Origin: Chaenocephalus aceratus
Taxonomy: Eukaryota; Chordata; Actinopteri; Perciformes; Channichthyidae
DNA: 64,000 bases
Direction of reading: 5' to 3'
NCBI GenBank assembly: GCA_023974075.1
Contig: CM043800.1
Span: 5,557,352 to 5,621,351 of the forward strand
Shown here piece after piece: positions 56,782-64,000 of this stretch (the first letter of the stretch is position 1; each line of letters starts with the position of its first letter). Made by a program: the position numbers and the translations under genes. The notes beneath the pieces were generated by a model. That model worked only from the letters and a program-made list of their open reading frames with translations. It made no database searches and was not told the origin of the DNA.

Positions 56782-57389
56782 TCCAGCGTTTCTCAAAGTG
56801 TGGGGCGCGCCCCACTGGTGGGGCGCAGAGATGTGATAGGTCGGTCGCTAATGAACGGGAGATTATTATTATTATTTTTTTATTTTTTTATAAATGTTCA
56901 TGCCGGAATCGAACCTGGGTCCTTGCGGGCGGGGTGCTTGAATTTTGACTTGAGCGTCCCTTATAGATACTGTCTTTTTACGTTAGTGAGCCGGATCATT
57001 TGGCTCGGCTCTCTTAAAGCGCCGGCTGTTTCGGCTGCCAAACGGCTCTTCATGTTACCACAGTTTACCACGGAGCCTCAGTTTCGCCGTTGCGAGGCTC
57101 TGGTGCTCGCAGGTCACGCGCGTGCTCCACTAGCACCGCTCATCGCGTCCAAATCGCGCACGTTCCGTGTTGTCCTGTAGCAGGCACCGCCGATGTTGGG
57201 CAACGATCTTCAATACTCCGAAAGAATCCCACCAGACTCCTTTGCCCCTCCAACAGAGGGATGTCCTTTTTCCTTTTCGTTAATTCAAGCGATAAAAACT
57301 CTCGATCTTCTCTCGAATTATTAATATTTTTGTCAAATATTAATAATATATCAAATTACGGCAAGACGCCCACCTGGCGGAAACGCTGC
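56782..57389. mobile_element. hAT-like element (candidate)
   Basis: The left end CAGCGTTTCTCAAAGTGTGG has the form of a Charlie-type hAT terminus, followed by the palindromic GGGGCGCGCCCC. GAAACGCTG at 57381-57389 is the complement of its first nine bases. The flanking 8-bp sequences do not match, so the right end is uncertain. A GGTTCGATTCC motif (minus strand, 56898-56910) is a good Pol III B box and may mark an inserted SINE tail. Confidence 0.4.
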
Positions 57390-58790
57390 CTGTTATAGAA
57401 CGATACATTTGACAATTTTAAGCTTTGCCTACCATTTGATTGGAGCGATGAGGAACAGGTGGGGCACCGAGGGCTGCCGGCTTCACAGGTAAGTAAGTGT
57501 GAGCACATACTGTCTCACCTGAGCACACCTGGGCAACCGCTGAGTTAAACTTAATTGGCTTAATTGTCTGTTTCGGAAAGTTACAGAAATGGCCAGACCT
57601 GTGTTTTTTATACACAGATCAACAAGCCGACAAGCCCTGTGTGATGCCTTATGGGATGGGTTATGTTAGAACTGCTATGTACAATCTGTTGCCCAACCGC
57701 ATAGGAAAGCATTAGTAGCTGATACTCTCAGCAACACACCAGTCGAAGATGAAAATCTAAACCACTGACTGAGTTCCTGTAATTGTATTGTTGATAATGC
57801 TGGTGTGAGTGAGCCCTTAGTCACTAACGTTTGAAAATACTGACTACTCGGTGTGTGAAGATGTAGGACTATAATAAAAATGGACATCCTTCTAATCTGT
57901 ACTTTAGTACTATGTGATTGGATCAGTTTAAATCCTGCCAGTTTAACCAAAGGAGCAGCCGCTGTGAGCTAATTAAAGGAAGAGGTACATGTGACAGGTG
58001 CTTACTGAAGTTTGGACACACTTCTTACATGTAGCGTATACTAGTTTAACCACATTCCCTAGAAGTGTTTTGGGTTGTGGAGCTATTCTCAATTTTCCAG
58101 GAGCAGGGTATTTTAACCCGATTTTGTATGGGCTTAGACCAGTCTCATAATACACAAATGCACACAGAAGCATTCACACTTGTATTTCAGCATCCACAAA
58201 ATGTGTTCCGTTTCACATGTAAATAAAATCCAAATACAGAAAAAAGTTTTTACATATGTATTTTTGATCCACACATATTTGTTTTCCGTTTAAATCCTCT
58301 GAACCTGCAAACACAAACCGCTTTCTGTGCACGGATCGCTGTGCATTCGTGTGTGGGTTTTTTGAGACTCCCCTGACGGTCACCCGATTCGTACTTTTTT
58401 TCATAATTTGTTCTATCTATAGCCAATCAGATGTGCGCACCCCACGAGGGTATGATTTATTGCGTTCATGACGTAGCTCTTCATATACGCATTTTGCGCT
58501 GTCCGGAGCTGACAGGTCCATGGAGCCTGTCAGCTGTTTTCTATTATATTATTTCACTATAGCTACAGTATGTGGACGGTGTCAAGGTCCCAATGTTTGA
58601 CCAAATTAATCAATAGCGGGTGTAACTAAAATATAAGATGTTTTTATTTATATATATATATATTTATTATTATTATTATTAATAATAATAATATAAAATG
58701 TTGTATTTGCGTGCATTTCCTGTTCGGAAAGTGGCGCTGTACTGAGAGTGGCGATTCTATTTTGTAATTATATAATAATTGTAATAATGG
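57390..58790. other. No gene recognised
   Basis: Mixed composition, with an ATT/AAT microsatellite at 58662-58692. Nothing could be assigned. Confidence 0.45.
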
Positions 58791-59100
58791 TGCGTTCACA
58801 CCGGACGCGATGCGAATAATCGCTCGAGTTTCACCGCGGCTGTCAGCTGTTTACTCGCCTCATTCATCTGAGTCGGCTTCTCGAGCCGTATCTGGCCGTG
58901 CAACACGTACATTGTCACATTACTGTATGCAGAAGTGTTATTTAAAACAACACATTAAGTTCACAAAACACTCAAATGTAATTAAAGTCAGATCCACTCA
59001 TGTCTTAGACGGGCGGCAGTGATATCATAAACTGTTAATGTACGCATTCAAACAGTTTATTTTTGTTCTGTATTCACCTTGCAGGTGAAACTATGTTGCT
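58791..59100. repeat. MITE-like end and spacer
   Basis: GGTGCGTTCACACCGGACGC at 58789-58808 resembles the TIR of the MITE at 52288, but a matching right end was not found. Confidence 0.35.
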
Positions 59101-59109
59101 TTATCCTGG

Positions 59110-59260
59110 TTTATCTGTTTAATTTGATTTGATATACTTTATTAATCCCCGTGGGGAAATTGTTTCTCTGCATTTGACCCATCCTAGTGTTAGGAGCAGT
59201 GTGCTGCCATTTTGAACGGCGCCGGGGAGCGGTGTGGGGAACGGTGCCTTGCTCACAGTT
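59110..59260. repeat. Dispersed fish repeat end
   Basis: ACTTTATTAATCCCCGTGGG, TTTCTCTGCATTTGACCCAT and GGAGCAGTGTGCTGCCATTT form a common fish repeat. A related shorter start lies at 40655. Confidence 0.6.
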
Positions 59261-59539
59261 GTTTAAGTCAGGATGTTTAAAGTTTTAATTTCTTCATATT
59301 GTCTAATATTATAGTTTACTTTTCATTCATGAAGGTTGACGCTACGCTGTCAGTACGCTTCTCCATGTTTGCGATTGGTCAAATGTTTGATAACCCTGCC
59401 CCTTTTCACGTGAACGCGCTCTCAGCCGGACAGAGAAACTGGCTTGAGTACCGAGTTCATAACCAGCATTCCTGCTAGCATACATAAAACCTGACGTGGA
59501 AACGTTACTCGTGGATGGGGCTACAGAGCTGCTAGAAAG

Positions 59540-60069
59540 ACAGTGAACCGGTGCATTCCTCCCGTCTGGATGTGGAGCACTTTTGCTAAATGTTTAGACA
59601 CATTGCTCGTGTTACCGCCCTTACATGCAAAAGTCTTATTGCACTTTTGGCAACGAGCATTGTCCACATCGAGACGGGTAAAGTTTAACTACACCTTGGA
59701 GCGCGTTCCTCTCCGCCATCTCCACAGTGTGTTGCTGCATGTAGCAGCGTGTGTGTAAACTGCCCCGCCCCCTCACACACAGACGGGGGAGAGAGATCTC
59801 TCGTCTGATCGAAAATACATCATAGAAGCATTTGTTTGTCTTTTTGCATATTAGAAACGAGTTGGCGACACTAAGACTGCGATATAATGTTTTTCTAGCA
59901 ATAATACATATGACATATATTTTTTAAATGTCTCCAGTACCGATAAAAAGACCAATAACGTTGGAGCTTAACGGCGCGTAAAACACATGATGACGTCACA
60001 ACGAATCGACGACTGAATAGTTGGCAACTAATTTGGTAATTGATTAAGTCGATTAGTTGTTGCACCTAG
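59540..60069 (-). pseudogene. BED-type hAT transposase N-terminus and 5' end
   Basis: On the minus strand, 59676 downward reads ARCQKCNKTFACKGGNTSNV and SKHLAKVLHI: a BED zinc finger (Cx2C, Hx5H). Upstream of it (59700-60069 on the minus strand) lies a non-coding leader ending at AGGTGCAACAACTAATCGAC, the terminus type of fish ZBED hAT elements. No further transposase follows, so the element is truncated. Confidence 0.65.
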
Positions 60070-60132
60070 TGCTGCGTACCTGGACTCACATTCAGGTTCA
60101 GGTCCGGACTCAAGTCCAGAGGTTCAGGTTCA

Positions 60133-60168
60133 GGTTCAGGTCCGGACTTATAAGTCCGGACCTGAACC
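60133..60168. repeat. 36-bp perfect palindrome
   Basis: GGTTCAGGTCCGGACTTA is followed directly by its reverse complement, with no spacer. It is preceded by several GGTTCA direct repeats from 60092. Confidence 0.95.
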
Positions 60169-60377
60169 CATGGCTTGTGTCAAGTTGTGTGAGTAACTAA
60201 AGTGAACTTATTGCGAGCTAATTATCAATTTAAAATCAACTCATAATCAACTCAAATTCAAACTCGTCAGGTTATTACTTCCAACTTGTGTCTACATTTC
60301 TCTACAAAGTACAAATATAAAAAAAAATACTTTTTGCCCCTTAGTCTACAAATGACTTATGACAGCAACTACAGTGA

Positions 60378-61570
60378 AAGGTGGGGTGGGTAATTTGGAG
60401 AAAACCAGCTCGAGTGCGCTTAGAATTTGAAAATACACAGTAGGCTTGTTTGAGACACATTGCGGCTCGCCTCGAAAGTAGACGAGAGTAGCGATCGCAG
60501 CCGGGGGAGGTGTCAAAAAGCTCGTCTTAAGTCGGACAGCTCGGACTCGGAGTCGGCTTGACTGGCTGGGTTTGCAATGGCAGAAATTGATTTAATCTTG
60601 CCATTTTTAAATGATGTATTCAATAAATAAGGTTAAACCAAATCATTACATTACAATATATTTTATTTCAATGATTGTTATTGCACATATTACAGGTACT
60701 GAGACAACAAAATGCAGTTTAGCTTCTAACCAGGTGCAACAAGCAGTGAAGTGGAAAGTAATGTACACCAATCTACAGAATAACATATAGAATGAATTGA
60801 ATGATGAATAACCAGTGGGGTATGATGAATACACTAGATATCAGCCTGAGAGCAGTATGAACAGTGTGTATGAATATGCTAGGATATATAAAGTATGAAA
60901 ACGGTAAGCAGTATAGTATAAAATATATAGATATTAATTTCATGATGATAAAACATTGTGGAACAATGATGAAAAAATGGGAATGGATGTGGCGACGTAA
61001 AACTGACACAAAACAACAACAAACTTTTGCCAGCCAATTGGAGAGTTTCATCAGCAGCACGTGGTAAAAACCACCAATGAGCGCTCAGCTCGAGATACCA
61101 GCGAGCCGTTTCCCATCAAGCATTTCGCTTCCGCAGCTCGTGGAGAGCAACTGCGCCAACCTCGCCCTCGCTCTCAAGGCTGCGGGCGTCTTTGTCCCGC
61201 GAGATTTCAAAGTCTCATGTGGGCGAGGCCTCCAGAGCAAGTCGGACAAAATGACTAACCATCATGCAACGCACTAGCAAGACGTTGATCGCAACTGCGG
61301 CAGGTCTGCGCAGGTCTGCGCAGGTCTGCTTGTCTCAAACAAGCCTAGTCGTAAAAATCTGCCACTTCCTCACAGAGCCCCTCCTCCAACACACACGAAC
61401 GCTCACATGACCAATGAGGGGCACGAGATAAGTTTGTGCACAGATGGAAGGCTGAAAGGCAGGTAGGGCCATCCAGTTACTTTAGCCGGGCCGGCTCAGA
61501 TGATTGGTCGTGCTTTTTACAGTACTAGGCTTCCACAGATGAACTTTTTTGTATGGATTTTTTTTCACGA
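60378..61570. mobile_element. TTAA-type MITE, copy 2 (interrupted)
   Basis: 60378-60440 and 61348-61570 match MITE copy 1 in reverse orientation (AGGTGGGG start, ATCTGCCACTTCCT, TGACCAATGAG, GCCATCCAGTTA). Similarity fades near 61570, so the far TIR is lost. A 905-bp TIR element lies between the two parts. Confidence 0.8.
60441..61347. mobile_element. Non-autonomous TIR element inside MITE copy 2
   Basis: GGCTTGTTTGAGACA and TGTCTCAAACAAGCC are perfect 15-bp TIRs, with TA at each outer edge as a likely 2-bp target. GCGCAGGTCTGC repeats precede the right end. No transposase was recognised; the superfamily (ISL2EU/Harbinger-like or other) is open. Confidence 0.8.
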
Positions 61571-62501
61571 TTGTGACATCACTTGACTCTGGGATTTGTA
61601 GTCTTTCTAGTTGCGTATTTTTCATAGTCTTATATTTCAACAGTTTTATGACAAAACTGTTGACTTTTTTGACATGGAAATTATTTTTTAAGATCGACAA
61701 ACATCATATGTGTAATTCATGGCACAATTTAAACGGGATCAAAAGTTAAGTTTCTCTCTCCATTGACTTCAATATATTATTTTTCCGAAATAAGGTCCCA
61801 TGGGACCGAAAGTAGATGGGCGTGACTTCGCCACTCTATGGGATTTCTCCACAGGGTTTTTGGAAAATAGCTGGAAATAAGGTCTGTGGAAAACAAACCT
61901 ATTTGATAAATGCACGTTTTGTTCAGCCGGATAATATCCACATGTCTACCCTCCTTTTATAATTTTCGATCATAAATGTAATCGATAGATTATAAAGGGT
62001 TTTAGGACGCGTAACTGCACCACTCTATAGAAGCCAACTCCATCGATCAAGCTGAAAACCTTTCTCTCCCTCTTCTTCTCATGCTCCCTGTCACTCTCCT
62101 TTAACTCCTCCGGTGACTTTCTTTTATTTGAAGATTGTTTTTTGCCCGGCGCTTGGCCGGTTACCGCTGGTATTAAAATCATTTTGGCGAATGGTTAGGT
62201 GGCGATAGTCTGTAGGAAGGGGGTGCTCACGGGGCGTGCTCACGGGAGCGTGCTCACGGGAGCGTGCTCACGCTGCGTTCCGCAGCAAGCGGCTGTTTGC
62301 TTTTCACCCAACAACGACAACCGACTCACAAAATGCTATGTTGTAGCGTTAATAAACCAAACAATTTAGCAAAATTGCTACTCAAAATACCAATACCACA
62401 GGACCATTTTTTTTTTATTAAGCAATATTTTTAGTGCCCGAGCGGGCAAGTGGAAAGTACGTTATGCTGGCCCGGGGTGTCTAAATAGTGCTTCCGGGCC
62501 A
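61571..62501. other. Repeat-like sequence, no gene
   Basis: A minus-strand frame (61970-62182, 70 codons) contains a charged stretch SPEELKESDREHEKKRERK that may be a transposon protein fragment. GGGAGCGTGCTCAC is repeated at 62226-62270. No assignment is secure. Confidence 0.4.
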
Positions 62502-62601
62502 NNNNNNNNNNNNNNNNNNNNNNNNNNNNNNNNNNNNNNNNNNNNNNNNNNNNNNNNNNNNNNNNNNNNNNNNNNNNNNNNNNNNNNNNNNNNNNNNNNN
62601 N
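62502..62601. other. Assembly gap (100 N)
   Basis: Exactly 100 N, the usual placeholder for a gap of unknown size. It truncates the gypsy RNase H. Confidence 0.99.
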
Positions 62602-62936
62602 AGCAGGCTGACAAGTGGCTTGTGGTCAGTTTCCATGGCAAAATGTTTCCCAATTAGGAAGTCTCTAAAACGCTCGCACCCCCATGTCAATCCTAGCGCC
62701 TCCTTCTCCACCTGGGCGTACCTCTGTTCTGTCTCTGTCATAGAGCGCGATGCGTACGCGACTGGTTTCCACTGCTCTCCCTCCTTCTGTAGGAGGACCG
62801 CACCCAGTCCGTAGGAAGAGGCATCCGCAGACAGCTTCAGCTCTTTGTTGGGGTCGTAAAGTGTCAGCACTGGAGGTGATGTGAGATCATTGTTCAGCTG
62901 GTCAAAGGCGTTCTGTTGGCACAGCCCCAGACCCAC
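62602..62936 (-). pseudogene. Ty3/gypsy RNase H (partial)
   Basis: On the minus strand: FDQLNNDLTSPPVLTLYDPN, LKLSADASSYGLGAVLLQKE, RSMTETEQRYAQVEKEALGL and TDHKPLVSL up to the gap. The first catalytic Asp (SADAS), the Glu (VEKEAL) and the Asp of TDHKPL are present. It is one frame off the RT, with a frameshift near 62920-62936. Confidence 0.88.
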
Positions 62937-64000
62937 TGATGCTTCTTTGAGAGAAGGTCTCTCAGCGGCTTGTCCTTTTCGGCTAGACCTGGAATGTATT
63001 TTCCCAGCTGGTTTAACATTCCCAGGAAACTGCGAACCTCTCCTGTGTTGGACGGCTCTCTCATGGACATGACAGCCTTGACCTTGTCTGGGTCTGGCTG
63101 CACGCCGTCAGCTGACAGAATATGACCTAGGAACTTGACTTCACGTTTGCTTAGCTCACACTTCTCCATGTTTAGTGCGACCCCGGCGTCTTGGAGCTTG
63201 TTGAGGACAGTGTGTAGTCTGATGTCGTGCTGCTGTTGATCTCTCCCCCAGATGAGGACATCATCCATGTGACATACAACCCCCTGCAGCCCGTCGATAA
63301 TCATTGACATGCGCCGCTGAAAATGTTCTGGGGCTGACGCTATGCCGAAGGGCAGTCTGTTAAAGTAAAAGCGCCCAAAGGGAGTTATGAACGTTGTGTA
63401 CAGTACCGACTCGGGGGACAATGGAACCTGCCAAAACCCTCTGTTGGCATCTAACTTGCTGAAGATCTGGGCTCCTACCAGAGATCCAATTGTCTGCTCA
63501 ACTGAAAGCATTATGTATTTCTCTCTGCGAACTGCTTCGTTGAGGCGGGTGAGGTCGACGCAGATGCGCACTGAGCCAGTCTTTGTAGGCACCGGAACCA
63601 TGCCTGAACACCAGTCGGTCGGCTCTTCAACTCTGGAGATGACCCCAATGTCCTCCATCTTTTTGAGCTCCTCTTTCACTTTGTGGAGTAGAGGGATGGG
63701 GACCCGTCTAGGTGTGGCCAGGGAATAGGGAATAGCGTCTGGCCTGAGTTTAATAGTGTATGGCTGCTGCATCATACCTAAACCCTGACACAACTTTGGG
63801 TAGGACTCTTCCATCTCTGACTTCTCTATGCTGTCTGCTCTGTAGACTAGTTTAAGCTTTACACTTGCTGGTCTGCTTAACAAGGCTACGCTTAAGTCAT
63901 TGACAACGTAAACATCCTCCTGTATCACCTGCTCTCCTTTGCATAGTGACTCTCTGTATCTGCCTAAAACAGATAGAAGCATGCGACCTGGGCCAAATAG
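62894..64000 (-). pseudogene. Ty3/gypsy reverse transcriptase (partial)
   Basis: The minus-strand frame is open for at least 362 codons and runs to the window end. It has PYSLATPRRVPIPLL, the RT blocks GSVRICVDLTRLNEAV, FSKLDANRGFWQVPL, FITPFGRFYFNRLPFGI and HMDDVLIWG, then FLGHILSADGVQPDPDKV and RSFLGMLNQLGKYI. The active site is MDD, where many gypsy RTs have VDD or IDD. The upstream protease/gag lies beyond 64000, and the C-terminal pol beyond the assembly gap. Confidence 0.92.

Noticed and set aside
56890..56915. tRNA gene suggested by GGTTCGATTCC
   Set aside because: Only the B box region is present; no A box, anticodon arm or acceptor stem could be found, so at most a truncated SINE.

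Overview
The window looks like teleost fish DNA, probably percomorph. The basis is the mix of repeats: L2, CR1/Rex1 and RTE-type LINEs, DIRS-like and Ty3/gypsy elements, a fish-type endogenous retrovirus, many hAT elements and TTAA-target MITEs, plus long CA microsatellites. Only one host-gene exon is certain: exon 1 of znrf2 (46561-46957, + strand), with a CpG-rich 5' region and a short upstream ORF. Everything after 46958 would then be znrf2 intron 1, and everything before about 46 kb is intergenic or upstream sequence. The rest is mostly transposable elements, many nested inside one another.

Region 1-15 kb: a broken L2 LINE (1382-4477) abuts a DIRS-like fragment on the minus strand. That fragment is split by a full-length LTR element (4882-13113) with two colinear 649-bp LTRs that appear identical, a GTAG target duplication, a tRNA-Trp-like primer site and a polypurine tract. 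No gag or pol is recognisable inside it. Just before the 3' LTR it carries a 60-bp tandem-repeat array joined to an intronless piece of the host gene limd1 (LIM1, LIM2 and the start of LIM3). This is the most interesting object in the window: an LTR element that captured a host LIM-domain gene. The DIRS fragment resumes after it (13114-14190), followed by a second L2 3' end (14191-15010).

Region 15-27 kb: a TTF-type hAT transposase remnant next to a 46-bp poly-C run, a solo gypsy-type LTR with an ACTC duplication, a 27-bp-TIR MITE with a 9-bp minisatellite, and a degenerate GTF2IRD2-like hAT transposase. Long stretches here show nothing recognisable.

Region 27-46 kb: one RTE-like LINE (28551-40334) was hit by a hAT element (27066-28542), an endogenous retrovirus (29217-37570) and a second hAT (38493-39984). 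The retrovirus keeps an open RNase H and an open env transmembrane half, but gag, protease, RT, integrase and the env front are broken. Two further hAT elements (41432-43749 and 44838-45787) share an inverted internal body.

Region 46-64 kb (inferred znrf2 intron 1): a dispersed fish repeat carrying a TTAA MITE, a hAT with a 213-bp CA tract, a minus-strand L2-like LINE interrupted by a BED-type hAT, other MITEs, a 36-bp perfect palindrome, a MITE copy interrupted by a 905-bp TIR element, a 100-N assembly gap, and a Ty3/gypsy pol fragment running off the window end. Element boundaries called from TIRs plus matching duplications are strong; host identity and family names were assigned by eye from protein similarity.
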